64,000 bases of DNA from Algoriphagus zhangzhouensis (GTDB taxonomy: Bacteria > Bacteroidota > Bacteroidia > Cytophagales > Cyclobacteriaceae), in the NCBI RefSeq assembly GCF_900148515.1, contig NZ_FRXN01000001.1, positions 62,001 to 126,000 on the forward strand, read 5' to 3'. The notes below the pieces were generated by a model. The model ran no database searches and was not told where the DNA came from. It saw only the letters and a program-made list of their open reading frames with translations. The stretch's first letter is position 1, and every line of letters begins with the position of its first letter. Below are positions 1 through 9,133 of this stretch, piece after piece. The translations under genes were made by a program, and so were the position numbers.

Positions 1-461
1 GTGAGTTTACTGTAAATATTGCCTTAATCCATCAAGGAAAGCCAATAATGGGAGTAGTATATGCTCCAGTCTTGGAATGGTTGTATTGGGGTAATCAAGA
101 GGAAGGAGCTTGGAAACAAGAAGGGAATGAAAATCCAATCCAATTGAAAAAACAAGAAGATACTGAAGTGAAAACCATAGTTGCCAGCCGTTCCCACTTA
201 AGTCCAGAAACTCAAGAATTTATTGATCAATACCCAGGAGTAGAAGTAATCTCTATGGGATCCTCCTTGAAATTTATGTTGATAGCTGAAGGAAAGTCGC
301 AAATTTATCCTCGCTTCGCTCCAACCATGGAATGGGACACTGCGGCAGCTCAGGGAGTGATTTTAGCAAATAAAGGAATGGTTTTACAATTTCCTTCTAA
401 GATAGAATTGGGATATAATAAAGAGAACCTCTTAAACCCATGGTTTATAGTTTATAATTAA
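1..461 (+). CDS. cysQ: 3'(2'),5'-bisphosphate nucleotidase CysQ (5' end outside window)
   Basis: The frame is open from the window edge (first full codon at base 3), so only the C-terminal half is visible, about 152 residues. It begins with EFTVNIALI, which in this family directly follows the DGT metal-binding motif. The second inositol-monophosphatase-family motif is present as MEWDTAAAQGVI, whose Asp binds metal. The enzyme removes the 3'-phosphate from PAP, the by-product of PAPS-dependent sulfation, and also acts on PAPS. It lies 34 bp before the polysaccharide genes, among which are two sulfotransferases, so a role in clearing PAP for them is a reasonable inference. Sulfate-activation genes may lie just upstream, outside the window. 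Confidence 0.88.
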   Translation, partial: EFTVNIALIHQGKPIMGVVYAPVLEWLYWGNQEEGAWKQEGNENPIQLKKQEDTEVKTIVASRSHLSPETQEFIDQYPGVEVISMGSSLKFMLIAEGKSQIYPRFAPTMEWDTAAAQGVILANKGMVLQFPSKIELGYNKENLLNPWFIVYN

Positions 462-495
462 TAACCTGAATTTTAATTGAATTAATCATTTTTCT

Positions 496-1515
496 ATGAA
501 AATATTAGTAACTGGAGCAGCAGGATTTATTGGGTTTTTCCTTTCAAAAAAACTATTAGAGAAGGGAAATCAAGTAGTTGGATTGGATAATATAAATGAT
601 TATTATGATGTGAATCTTAAGTATGCAAGACTTAATGAATTAGGCGTAGAAAGGATTAATGCAGAACAATCCAAAGTTCTAACTAACTCGTCAAAATTTT
701 CTAATTTTTCTTTTATAAGAATGAACCTTGAAGATAGAAAGGGGCTTCCAAAGTTATTTGAGAACGAGCAATTTGATGTGGTTGTCAATCTTGCAGCTCA
801 AGCTGGAGTACGATATAGTTTAGAAAATCCTGAATCTTATATCGATAGTAATATTGTGGGGTTTTTAAATGTTTTGGAATGTTGCAGGCATCATGAAATC
901 AAGCACTTACTTTATGCAAGTAGTTCCAGTGTATATGGGGAGAATTCTAGTGAAAAATTTTCAATAAAAGATAGAGTAGATAATCCAATAAGCTTATATG
1001 CTGCATCAAAAAAAAGTAATGAGTTAATGGCATACACTTACAGTCATTTGTATAAATTACCGACATCTGGTTTAAGATTTTTCACGGTATATGGGCCATG
1101 GGGAAGACCAGACATGGCAATGTTTTTATTCACCAAAGCTATGCTAGAAGGTAAATCGATCAAGGTTTTTAATAATGGAGATTTGATGCGGGATTTTACC
1201 TATATCGATGATATTATTAATGGAATAGAAATAGTATTTAATAACATTCCAGACTTAGATTCTCCTTATGAAATTATGAATATTGGGTTTGGTTCCCCTC
1301 AACCACTTATGCATTTTATAAATTCGATTGAGGATAATTTAGGTATCCAAGCAAAAATTGAATTTTTGGAAATGCAACCTGGAGATGTTCCTCGGACTTC
1401 TGCAGATACAAGTGAATTAAATAAACTTGGCTATAGAAGTACTATTGATATTAATGAAGGTGTGAAAAGATTTGTTGATTGGTATAAGAAGTTTTATAAT
1501 ATAAATCCAAATTGA
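496..1515 (+). CDS. NAD-dependent epimerase, probable UDP-glucuronate 4-epimerase
   Basis: A 339-residue extended short-chain dehydrogenase/reductase. The NAD-binding TGAAGFIG motif is at residues 6-13, and the catalytic tyrosine and lysine are in YAASK (Y168, K172) after the serine-rich strand ASSSSVYG. The segments DNINDYYD near the N-terminus, RFFTVYGPWGRPDMA and RDFTYIDDI are typical of UDP-GlcA to UDP-GalA epimerases (LpsL/CapI type). Family members with other UDP-sugars are possible. With the UDP-glucose dehydrogenase at 11901 it would complete the route UDP-Glc to UDP-GlcA to UDP-GalA. It starts at an ATG 34 bp after cysQ and ends 6 bp before the next gene, so it probably belongs to the same transcript. 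Confidence 0.88.
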   Translation: MKILVTGAAGFIGFFLSKKLLEKGNQVVGLDNINDYYDVNLKYARLNELGVERINAEQSKVLTNSSKFSNFSFIRMNLEDRKGLPKLFENEQFDVVVNLAAQAGVRYSLENPESYIDSNIVGFLNVLECCRHHEIKHLLYASSSSVYGENSSEKFSIKDRVDNPISLYAASKKSNELMAYTYSHLYKLPTSGLRFFTVYGPWGRPDMAMFLFTKAMLEGKSIKVFNNGDLMRDFTYIDDIINGIEIVFNNIPDLDSPYEIMNIGFGSPQPLMHFINSIEDNLGIQAKIEFLEMQPGDVPRTSADTSELNKLGYRSTIDINEGVKRFVDWYKKFYNINPN

Positions 1516-1521
1516 TAAAAG

Positions 1522-2817
1522 TTGGTTTTAATTAATTCCATCATTTATTTCTATTCAATATTCTGCTTTATAGAGAATGTAATTTCCACTATAGATAATG
1601 AGATTGAGATTAATTCCTATGGATTATCTGATATAGACGGCTTGAATACTGGATGGACTTCTGGAATTCAACAAGATTGGCCAACCTTAAAAGTTTATAA
1701 AGTCACAAATTTAAATTCGAGTGGAAAAGGATCTTTAATTAACGCTTTACTGGCTAAAGAACCTAGATTAATCGTTTTTGAGGTCTCTGGAAATATAGAT
1801 TTTAAAGGAAGATCAATTAAAATTGAATGCCCCTATTTGAGAATTTTAGGGCAAACATCTCCTGAGGTTGGAATTACAATCATTAATGGAGGTTTGAGAA
1901 TAGCAACTCATGATGTGATTGTACAACACTTACATATTCGTCCTGGTGATACCTTAAATGGTAACTCAATAGATGGGATTACTACAATGGGAGGGGCTTA
2001 TGATATTATAGTCGATCATTGCAGCTTTTCTTGGGCTATTGATGAAAATTTATCTGCATCAGGGCCAAGGTTTCAAGGGAACACTGTTGATGAATGGAGA
2101 AATAATACTTCACATAGGATTACTTTTAGCAATAATATAATTGCAGAAGGATTAGCAAATTCTAAACATTCTGATAGTGTATCTCATTCTATGGGTATGT
2201 TAATACATGATAATGTAACTGATGTTTTGATTATTGGTAATTTGTTTTATTCCAATGATAGAAGAAATCCAATCTTTAAGGGAGGAGCATCTGGAGCCAT
2301 AGTGAATAATTTTATTTATAATCCTGGAAAAATGGCGATGGCCTATCGGCTATCAGAAAAGGAGTGGGCCAATAGAAAAATTCAAAAAGGTAGAATAAGT
2401 ATTGTTGGTAATTATATGGAAAAGGGTATTAATTCGAAAGATATTCCGCTTTTTGAGGCTATTTATGGAGAGTGTGAATTATTTTTTAAAGATAATTTAG
2501 CAATTGAAAGGAATGGTAAGCCAATTGAATTGTATAGAGGAGATACCTCAAATTTAGTTTCGAACTACTCCATTTGGAATCAAAATATTACTCCAATTCC
2601 AATAATTGATGTCAAAAATTATGTTTTGAATAATTCAGGAGCTAATCCTAAAAATAGGGATTACATAGATCAAAGAATTATTAAAAATATAATAAGTAAG
2701 AAAGGAGTCATTATTGATTCAGAAACTTTCGTGGGTGGTTTTCGTCAAACAGATTCAGTTTTTAGAAAATTTAATCCTGAAATTCTAGATTCACTAAATT
2801 TGAAATATTTGAATTAA
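1522..2817 (+). CDS. Pectate-lyase-like right-handed beta-helix protein (PL1-like)
   Basis: A 431-residue protein read from a TTG start 6 bp after the epimerase stop. Residues 2-22 are hydrophobic and may be an export signal, though no basic N-region precedes them. The body matches Bacteroidota pectate lyases: VTNLNSSGKGSL (61-72), VFEVSGNID, LRILGQTSP, HLHIRPGD, DHCSFSWAIDEN (165-176) and RRNP (247-250). Such enzymes cleave polygalacturonate by beta-elimination and need Ca2+. No carbohydrate-uptake genes are nearby; it sits inside a polysaccharide-export operon after a UDP-GalA-forming enzyme. It may therefore trim or release the cell's own uronic-acid polymer rather than digest plant pectin (inference). 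Substrate and activity cannot be settled from sequence. Confidence 0.82.
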   Translation: MVLINSIIYFYSIFCFIENVISTIDNEIEINSYGLSDIDGLNTGWTSGIQQDWPTLKVYKVTNLNSSGKGSLINALLAKEPRLIVFEVSGNIDFKGRSIKIECPYLRILGQTSPEVGITIINGGLRIATHDVIVQHLHIRPGDTLNGNSIDGITTMGGAYDIIVDHCSFSWAIDENLSASGPRFQGNTVDEWRNNTSHRITFSNNIIAEGLANSKHSDSVSHSMGMLIHDNVTDVLIIGNLFYSNDRRNPIFKGGASGAIVNNFIYNPGKMAMAYRLSEKEWANRKIQKGRISIVGNYMEKGINSKDIPLFEAIYGECELFFKDNLAIERNGKPIELYRGDTSNLVSNYSIWNQNITPIPIIDVKNYVLNNSGANPKNRDYIDQRIIKNIISKKGVIIDSETFVGGFRQTDSVFRKFNPEILDSLNLKYLN

Positions 2818-3510
2818 ATGATATCACATAAACATAAATGTATATTTGTTCATGTACCAAAAGCGGCGGGTACAAGTATTGAGCGTGTTTTCCTAGAAGA
2901 TTTAGATCTTGATATGGATAATCGACATTCTTTATTATTAGGGCAAAATAATAATAATAGGTTAGGTCCAAGAAGAGTCTCACATTTATTTGCAAGTGAT
3001 TATGTTAATCATCACTATATTTCTAGAGAATTGTATGATTCATATTATAAATTTTCATTTGTTAGAAATCCTTTTACTAGATTATTTTCTACCTATAAAT
3101 TTTTAGGTTATGATGAGCTTTATAGTTTTGATGAATTTATTCAAAAGAAGTTAAGACTATTGCTTAATAATCCTAAGTTTGATTTTTTCTTAAAGCCATC
3201 ATATGATTATTTATTTGATACAGATGGTAATTGTCTTGTCGATTTTATTGGAAAGTTTGAAAGTTTAAATGATGATTTTATAAAGATTACTAATAAAATA
3301 GATTTTTATAAATCAGATACAAAGCTAAAGCATTATAATAAAACAAATTTTTCAAATAGAAATCTTGTTAAAAGAACATATGGAAAGGTTATTAAATTTC
3401 TTCTTTCTAAAAATTCTGATTATAAAATTAGTGATTTATCAAGAGAAATTGTTTTAGAAATATATAATAGGGATTTTGAAAATTTTGGATATTTAAGTAG
3501 TGGAGAGTGA
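2818..3510 (+). CDS. Sulfotransferase family protein
   Basis: A 230-residue protein beginning at the base after the preceding stop codon. The 5'-phosphosulfate-binding loop is IFVHVPKAAGTSIE at residues 9-22 and the 3'-phosphate-binding segment is FSFVRNPFTRLF at 79-90. Both are the PAPS-contacting signatures of the sulfotransferase-2/HNK-1 type. It would transfer sulfate from PAPS to a sugar hydroxyl, probably of the polymer made here. No membrane segment or signal peptide is evident. Its end overlaps the flippase start by 11 bp, so the two are probably translationally coupled. The acceptor is unknown; heparan- and chondroitin-type enzymes share these motifs. Confidence 0.85.
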   Translation: MISHKHKCIFVHVPKAAGTSIERVFLEDLDLDMDNRHSLLLGQNNNNRLGPRRVSHLFASDYVNHHYISRELYDSYYKFSFVRNPFTRLFSTYKFLGYDELYSFDEFIQKKLRLLLNNPKFDFFLKPSYDYLFDTDGNCLVDFIGKFESLNDDFIKITNKIDFYKSDTKLKHYNKTNFSNRNLVKRTYGKVIKFLLSKNSDYKISDLSREIVLEIYNRDFENFGYLSSGE

Positions 3511-4957
3511 GAGTATTAAGAAAAGTCTTTTTAGTGGCTTAATTTGGACTTCTGGGGGACAATTTTTAACGGTAATTGTTAATCTAAGTATCAATATTGT
3601 GCTCGCAAAATTTTTATCTCCCGATCAGTTTGGTGTGATGGGTATAATTATGTTTTTCGTTTTACTAGGAGATGTCCTAGCCAAAGGCGGATTGTCTGGA
3701 GCATTAATTAGAATGGAAAAAGTAAATCCATTAGATTATTCTACTGTTTTTGTATTTAATTTAATTGTAAGCACAATTTTATATATTATTTTATGGATTT
3801 CATCTGAAGAAATTTCTATATATTATGGTCATAACGAAATTGAAATCCTTTTAAGAATCACTGGGTTAACATTGATTGTTAATGCTTTTCAACTTATTAA
3901 TATTACTAATTTAGTACGATCTTGGAAATTTAAAGAACGTTTTATTTTTGAATTTTCTTCTACTTTAATAGCAAGTATTATATCAGTTGTTCTTGCATTA
4001 AATGATTTTGGTATTTGGGCTCTTGCCTTATTGCCTTTGAATACATCTTTATTTTTAACAATTTTCCTGATTTTAAGTGAAGGTTTTCATGGTGGATATA
4101 TGTTCTCCTTTAAATCCTTTAAAAAGACTTATAAATTTGGAGTCAATACTACTTTAGCTTCATTAATTGAAACTACATTTGAAAATATATATAGTCTTGT
4201 CTTGGGTAGATATTTTTCTGTGACTCAAGTTGGTTATTTTTATCAAGCTCAAAAATTGCAAAAAGTTCCTAATAATATTTTGAATTCATTCAGTCAAAGG
4301 GTTTTATTCCCAGTTTTATCTAAATCTCAAAATAATAAGTTAGAATTTAGTAGGGTGTATAATAAAATAAATATTTTATTTACAGTTTTTGTAGGATTAT
4401 TCGGTTTGTTTATCTTCATATTTTCTAAACCTATTATACTTTTGTTATTTGGAAGTAAATGGTTAGGGTCTGTTTTTTATTTGCAATTGTTTATTGTTGC
4501 ATCCTTTTTTTATATGCAAGAACAGTTTAATAGAATTATTTTTAAAGTTTTTGATAAAACTTCAAATATTCTAGTTTTAGAAATTATAAAAAAAGTATTC
4601 CAAATAATTACTATTATTTTTGGTGTTTATTATTTAAATATTAAATATTTAATCTTTGGATATGTGTTGACTAGTGTATTTAGTTTTTTTATCAATTTTT
4701 CAAGATCAAGGAAAATTATAAATAGTGATTTTTTTGGAGAAATAGCTATTGTTTTAAAAATATTTATATGTGGGTTAGTATGCGTATTTATTAATAATTT
4801 TTGCTTAACTATATTTGAATTTAAATATTTGATATACTTTTTATTTCCTTTCCTAATTCTTTTGTACTTTGCTTTCTTAAATATTTTAAACGTATGTAAT
4901 ATTAGTGATTTGAAAAATATTCTAAATTTTCTTAATCTAAAAAAGATAATTAAATGA
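3500..4957 (+). CDS. Wzx-type polysaccharide flippase (MOP superfamily, WzxC/TuaB-like)
   Basis: A 485-residue, highly hydrophobic protein with about 12 predicted membrane spans. Its N-terminus, SGLIWTSGGQFLTVIVNLSINIVLAKFLSPDQFGVMGIIM, carries the family pattern of a Trp/Gly-rich first helix followed by LAKFLSPDQFGV, as in polysaccharide_synt_3 proteins. It would flip the lipid-linked repeat unit from the cytoplasmic to the periplasmic face. The start is GTG, inside the last codons of the sulfotransferase gene; no closer in-frame ATG would keep helix 1. It overlaps the next gene by 4 bp. The sequence is extremely A+T-rich, like its neighbours. Confidence 0.88.
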   Translation: MESESIKKSLFSGLIWTSGGQFLTVIVNLSINIVLAKFLSPDQFGVMGIIMFFVLLGDVLAKGGLSGALIRMEKVNPLDYSTVFVFNLIVSTILYIILWISSEEISIYYGHNEIEILLRITGLTLIVNAFQLINITNLVRSWKFKERFIFEFSSTLIASIISVVLALNDFGIWALALLPLNTSLFLTIFLILSEGFHGGYMFSFKSFKKTYKFGVNTTLASLIETTFENIYSLVLGRYFSVTQVGYFYQAQKLQKVPNNILNSFSQRVLFPVLSKSQNNKLEFSRVYNKINILFTVFVGLFGLFIFIFSKPIILLLFGSKWLGSVFYLQLFIVASFFYMQEQFNRIIFKVFDKTSNILVLEIIKKVFQIITIIFGVYYLNIKYLIFGYVLTSVFSFFINFSRSRKIINSDFFGEIAIVLKIFICGLVCVFINNFCLTIFEFKYLIYFLFPFLILLYFAFLNILNVCNISDLKNILNFLNLKKIIK

Positions 4958-6291
4958 TATCTAATTTACGTTTTAAGGATTTTTTTGCTTCGTTAATTTC
5001 CTTTTTAACTTTCTTTTTATTATTACTTCAATTTACTAATTCTTATAAATTATTATTACTAATTATTAATCAACAAACTTATATATGGTCAATTTTTTTA
5101 ATTATATTTTTTTCTTTTTATATTATTGTTAATAATTCTAAATTATCCTTTCTATTTAAAGTTCCAATTTTTTTCCATTGGTTATGTTTAATATTTTTTC
5201 TTCCAATTATTCTATTAATATTTCACTTTTTTTTAGGAAATATATCATTAAATCAATTGATTTATTGGTTAGGTATTTATTCATTAGCCGGAGGAATGTT
5301 TTGCTCTAGTTCTATCTTGTTTTTTAATTATAATTCAAGTAGTAAGATTAGTATCTTTTATATTTCTGCATTTATTATCACTGTTTTTGGTGTTTGGCTA
5401 AGTATTGAATATTATGATATTATTAGAGCTTTTATGACATTAAACCGTGCTACTGAAGATATTGCTTTTATTTCTTCTGAAAAAATCAGAGTAGTCGGTT
5501 TTTTTGATCATCCTAATATGGTTTCTAGAGCTTTTTTATTTTCTTCTATTATTATTCTTGGCACCTATTTTTATGATAAATCAATTTATTTGATTATTTT
5601 ATTTATAGTTTTGTTGTTAGTTTGTATTTTATTTACTGGTTCAAGAACTGTCTTTATTTTGTTTTTTCTTTTCTTAATGTATTATTTTCCTCGGATTGTT
5701 TTTAAAGACGTGTTTCTTTTAAAAAGTAAAAAAGGATATTTTCTTCAATTTCTTACTTTTTTTACTGTTCCAATTTTTGCTCTTTTAATTATTTTTATTT
5801 TTTATTTGTCTTCCAGTTATTTGTCCTTATTAGGATATGGGGATATAATTAACAGGTTTACATCTTTAATAGAATTTAATACTAATAATTTTGACAATGA
5901 TGTAAGTGCTAATTACAGATATGAGGTAATATTCCAGTATTTAGAATATATTTTAAAAAGCCCTTTTTTTGGGTATGGTCCTTCTTTGAGAAATGATTTT
6001 ATTAATAGAGGGATTTTTTCAGTTGCTAGTCAGAATCAATTTTTAGAAGATTCATTTTCTTTTGGAATTTTATATGTTTTATATTTTATATTTGTTTTGT
6101 TTAAGACAATATATAGCTTACCTTCTTCTTTTTATATTTTTAATGAAAATAAATTACTTTTTTATAAAGCTTTTTTGTATATAGTTTTATTGTATTGCTT
6201 TTCTGTTAATTATTTGTTAATTAATGAAGTTTATTTAATAGCATTTGGCTCCTTAATGGGGATTTCTATTTTAAATTTTAATAGTAAATGA
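4954..6291 (+). CDS. O-antigen polymerase/ligase-family membrane protein (Wzy-like)
   Basis: A 445-residue protein with roughly 11-12 hydrophobic spans. A GSRT motif at residues 229-232 lies in a span-loop context (ILFTGSRTVFILFF). A later soluble stretch ends in SPFFGYGPSLRNDF, resembling the polymerase loop of the Wzy_C (O-antigen ligase/polymerase) family. Between flippase and glycosyltransferases it is best read as the polymerase joining repeat units in the periplasm. A WaaL-type ligase has the same fold and cannot be excluded. It starts with ATGA overlapping the flippase stop, and its stop overlaps the next start by 4 bp. Of all the genes here it has the most extreme A+T bias. Confidence 0.8.
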   Translation: MISNLRFKDFFASLISFLTFFLLLLQFTNSYKLLLLIINQQTYIWSIFLIIFFSFYIIVNNSKLSFLFKVPIFFHWLCLIFFLPIILLIFHFFLGNISLNQLIYWLGIYSLAGGMFCSSSILFFNYNSSSKISIFYISAFIITVFGVWLSIEYYDIIRAFMTLNRATEDIAFISSEKIRVVGFFDHPNMVSRAFLFSSIIILGTYFYDKSIYLIILFIVLLLVCILFTGSRTVFILFFLFLMYYFPRIVFKDVFLLKSKKGYFLQFLTFFTVPIFALLIIFIFYLSSSYLSLLGYGDIINRFTSLIEFNTNNFDNDVSANYRYEVIFQYLEYILKSPFFGYGPSLRNDFINRGIFSVASQNQFLEDSFSFGILYVLYFIFVLFKTIYSLPSSFYIFNENKLLFYKAFLYIVLLYCFSVNYLLINEVYLIAFGSLMGISILNFNSK

Positions 6292-6863
6292 AAGAAATTA
6301 TTTGTAATATTAAATCTGATCTTTTTAGGGTTACCGGTCAATGTGGTTTTTTTTCATTTTTAAAATGTCTTTATTCTTCTCCTGGTTTTAAGTTTCTGTT
6401 TTATTTTCGTCTTTCTCAAAGATATTCAAGAATTACGCCTTTTGGTTTTTTTTCTTACTTGTTCTATAAACATTGTTCCATTAAATATGGTTTTCAAATT
6501 CCTTTATCTGTTTCTTTAGGAAAAGGTTTAGCTTTTCCTCATTTCGGTAATATTGTTATTAATTCTAAAGTTTCTATAGGTGATAATTGTAATATACTTC
6601 ATGGTGTTACATTAGGTAATGTAAAATATGGTAAAAATGTAGGTTCTCCTCGAATAGGAAATAATGTTTTTATTGGCCCTGGTTCTGTAATTATAGGAGG
6701 AATTAATGTTGGAAATAATACTCTAATTGTTGCTAATTCATTTGTTAATGTTAATGTTCCTGATAATTGTATAGCTATAGGAAATCCCTGTAAAATTATT
6801 TCTAGTTCAATTTCAGCTAATGTTCATATGATTAATAATTTATCAGATTTTAAACAATGTTAA
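6288..6863 (+). CDS. Serine-acetyltransferase-like hexapeptide acyltransferase
   Basis: A 191-residue left-handed beta-helix protein. The CysE-like core [27 protein letters not shown] contains the likely catalytic His105 (HGVT), followed by hexapeptide turns [17 protein letters not shown] and a closing IGNPCKII. It lacks the long N-terminal helical domain of true CysE. In capsule loci, proteins of this shape (WcaB-like) usually O-acetylate sugars. It overlaps both neighbours (4 bp before, 7 bp after). A sugar-modifying acetyltransferase is more likely than cysteine biosynthesis. The acceptor is unknown. Confidence 0.82.
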   Translation: MKEIICNIKSDLFRVTGQCGFFSFLKCLYSSPGFKFLFYFRLSQRYSRITPFGFFSYLFYKHCSIKYGFQIPLSVSLGKGLAFPHFGNIVINSKVSIGDNCNILHGVTLGNVKYGKNVGSPRIGNNVFIGPGSVIIGGINVGNNTLIVANSFVNVNVPDNCIAIGNPCKIISSSISANVHMINNLSDFKQC

Positions 6864-7357
6864 GAATTTATTATTTTGTTTATAAATTAATTTCACCTCT
6901 TGGTTACGCAAGGAAAATTGGAGTTAAATTTGGAAAAGGTTGTAGGTTTATAAAAGTAGATTTTAGCACTGAACCTTATTTAATTAAAATGGGAGATTAT
7001 GTAAGTGCCACAAAAGTTAGGTTTGAAACGCATGATGGTGGTGTTTGGGTAATTAGAAGAAAGAATTCTAATATTGACCTTGTTAGGCCAATCAATATTG
7101 GTAATAATGTTTTTATAGGCTATGGATCTATAATTTTACCAGGTGTTAATATAGGAGATAATGTTGTAATTGGAGCTCACTCTGTTGTTTCAAAGGATAT
7201 TCCTTCTAATGTAGTAGTGGCAGGTGTTCCTGCTAAAGTAATTAAGCCTATTTCTGAATATATTTCTAAAATTGAACTTTTGGGATCTGATACTAAAAAA
7301 CTTTCAAAAAAGGATAAACGTTCTTTTTATTTGAACAAATATTTTTTTAATGATTAA
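6857..7357 (+). CDS. Hexapeptide-repeat acyltransferase (maltose/nodulation acetyltransferase-like)
   Basis: A 166-residue protein with the LbH fold. The segment [14 protein letters not shown] provides the probable catalytic His59. It is followed by hexapeptide coils [54 protein letters not shown], the standard ending of the WbbJ/Maa family. It would transfer an acetyl or similar acyl group to a sugar of the repeat unit. The gene starts 7 bp inside the preceding gene and ends 8 bp inside the following one. It is the second acyltransferase in tandem, but the two sequences differ enough to be separate families rather than a recent duplication. Confidence 0.84.
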   Translation: MLRIYYFVYKLISPLGYARKIGVKFGKGCRFIKVDFSTEPYLIKMGDYVSATKVRFETHDGGVWVIRRKNSNIDLVRPINIGNNVFIGYGSIILPGVNIGDNVVIGAHSVVSKDIPSNVVVAGVPAKVIKPISEYISKIELLGSDTKKLSKKDKRSFYLNKYFFND

Positions 7358-8375
7358 AATTTTTCATTTTACATCTAATCTTAGTGGAGGCGGCGCTGAG
7401 ACTCAATTATTATTATTAGCTAAATCATTGACAAATGTATATCAAAATTTTGTTGTTTATAATACTGTCAACGATAGTTTTCCATTTAATGATTTTCCAA
7501 ATATAAAGTTCATAAGTAATTCAGAATTTTTAATGCTTAAAAATTCTTTAAATTTTAATAATCTTATTTTTCATATTTGGATTCCTGATGTTTTTACTCA
7601 TTTATCTCCTCTATTCTTTTTTAAATTTAGAAAAATTACAATTTTAGGTGTTAGAAATAAATATAGACTTAATTCAATAAAAAGAATCTATCAATTTTTA
7701 TGTTACTTCTTTTTTTCTAATATAGTATCTAATACTCCAAGTTCTATTCATAATTATTTCTATCGATTAGCATTTGGTAAATATTTTTTATTTATTCCTA
7801 ATGCTATTAAATATAATTCCCTCTTACATAATGATTTAAATTTTAAGAAATTTGAATTATTATTTGTAGGTAGATTTGAAATGCATAAGGGAGTTTTAGA
7901 TTTATTGAATTCTTTCACAAAGTTAAATGATGCTTCAGTAAACCTTAAATTGGTTGGTACTGGGTCTTTATTTAAATCTATAAAAAATAAATTTAATAAA
8001 TGTTCAAATTTAGAAATTGTTGGTTATTTAGATGATCCTATTGATTATTTTTATCATTCAGAGTGTTTAATACTTCCAAGTTATTATGAAGGAATGCCTA
8101 ATGTTGCCTTTGAAGCACTATCTCAAAATTGTATTTTAATTTTATCGGATATTCCTCAAAACCGTCTTTGGTTTACTGTAGATTCTGTTATCTATTTTAA
8201 GCCAGGTGATTATTTGGATTTACTTAGAGCACTTAAGTTGTTTTTATCTTTATCTTTAGAACAGAAACGGTATATGCTATCGAAATCTAAATCTGTTATA
8301 AAAAAATTGACTATTGAGAATTATTCAAATCAATATATTAGATTATACAAAAATATATATGAGAAAAGTATTTAA
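7350..8375 (+). CDS. Glycosyltransferase family 4 protein
   Basis: A 341-residue GT-B enzyme. The N-terminus [23 protein letters not shown] is the acceptor-side GGAE loop. The C-terminal half has [19 protein letters not shown] and the EX7E donor motif EGMPNVAFE (E247 to E255). It would add a sugar to the undecaprenyl-linked repeat unit on the cytoplasmic face; donor and linkage are not predictable. It overlaps the acyltransferase by 8 bp and the next gene by 17 bp. It is slightly short for the family (usually 350-400 residues), but both domains are complete. Confidence 0.87.
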   Translation: MIKIFHFTSNLSGGGAETQLLLLAKSLTNVYQNFVVYNTVNDSFPFNDFPNIKFISNSEFLMLKNSLNFNNLIFHIWIPDVFTHLSPLFFFKFRKITILGVRNKYRLNSIKRIYQFLCYFFFSNIVSNTPSSIHNYFYRLAFGKYFLFIPNAIKYNSLLHNDLNFKKFELLFVGRFEMHKGVLDLLNSFTKLNDASVNLKLVGTGSLFKSIKNKFNKCSNLEIVGYLDDPIDYFYHSECLILPSYYEGMPNVAFEALSQNCILILSDIPQNRLWFTVDSVIYFKPGDYLDLLRALKLFLSLSLEQKRYMLSKSKSVIKKLTIENYSNQYIRLYKNIYEKSI

Positions 8376-9123
8376 TTATTTCAGTGATTTCTATAATTTG
8401 AAAAGTAATGATATTATTGTTGCAAGTTATCCTAAATCTGGTAATACTAGAATTAGATTAGCCATTGCTAAATATTTTCAAATAAAAAATAATCTTACTA
8501 ACGATTTTAATTATCAATTTACAAATCAAATCTTACCTGAGATAGGGAGGGGAAATATTAAAAGCTCTCGAAAAATTTTAAGTAATTATGTAAATGATGT
8601 TTCTCCAGTTTTATTTGTTAAGTCTCATCTTCCTTATTCTGTTTTGAGGTATTTTTTAAAAGGAAATTCTATTTTATATATAGATCGACTTGATTGTGAA
8701 ACTTTAATGTCTTTTTATGATTATTCTATTGCAAGAAAAATTATATCTTCCGATGTTAGTTTTTCTCAATTTTTAAGATCTAAATCTGGAATTAAAGGTT
8801 TTTCCTCCTATTTAAAATCCTGGAATTCTGTTAAAAAAGTGGAAATTAGCTATAATGATCTTATAAATAATGATATTTCAACAATAATTAATTCTTTAAA
8901 TGAAGTAGGTTTTGTATATGATGAAGTTTTAATGACTCAAGCTATCGTTGAGACTAGGAGAAACAAAACTTCAAAAATATCTAATGTGCTTGATGCTAAT
9001 AGTAACTATAATTTCGCAATGAAACGTGATAGATCTATATCAAAGTATTTTTCAAATCTTGAAGATATTAATTTTTACAATGATAATATTTCCTCAACTG
9101 GTCTTAAAAAAATAACAAACTAA
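8359..9123 (+). CDS. Sulfotransferase-domain protein
   Basis: A 254-residue protein from the ATG at 8359. An in-frame ATG at 8314 would add 15 residues and deepen the overlap with the glycosyltransferase from 17 to 62 bp, so the later start is preferred. The PAPS-binding loop is IIVASYPKSGNTRIR (residues 19-33), the classical YPKSGTTW-type signature with Asn in place of the first Thr. The later 3'-phosphate segment is hard to place, perhaps LYIDRLDCETLMSFYDY, where the Arg is kept but the pattern is loose. It is the second sulfotransferase of the locus and not closely similar to the one at 2818, which suggests two sulfation positions. Its substrate is unknown. Confidence 0.77.
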   Translation: MRKVFNYFSDFYNLKSNDIIVASYPKSGNTRIRLAIAKYFQIKNNLTNDFNYQFTNQILPEIGRGNIKSSRKILSNYVNDVSPVLFVKSHLPYSVLRYFLKGNSILYIDRLDCETLMSFYDYSIARKIISSDVSFSQFLRSKSGIKGFSSYLKSWNSVKKVEISYNDLINNDISTIINSLNEVGFVYDEVLMTQAIVETRRNKTSKISNVLDANSNYNFAMKRDRSISKYFSNLEDINFYNDNISSTGLKKITN

Positions 9124-9133
9124 TATATTTATT

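Noticed and set aside
8314..8358. Upstream ATG for the second sulfotransferase
   Set aside because: It would overlap the glycosyltransferase by 62 bp and add residues ([15 protein letters not shown]) that mirror the out-of-frame end of that gene; the ATG at 8359 fits the family better.
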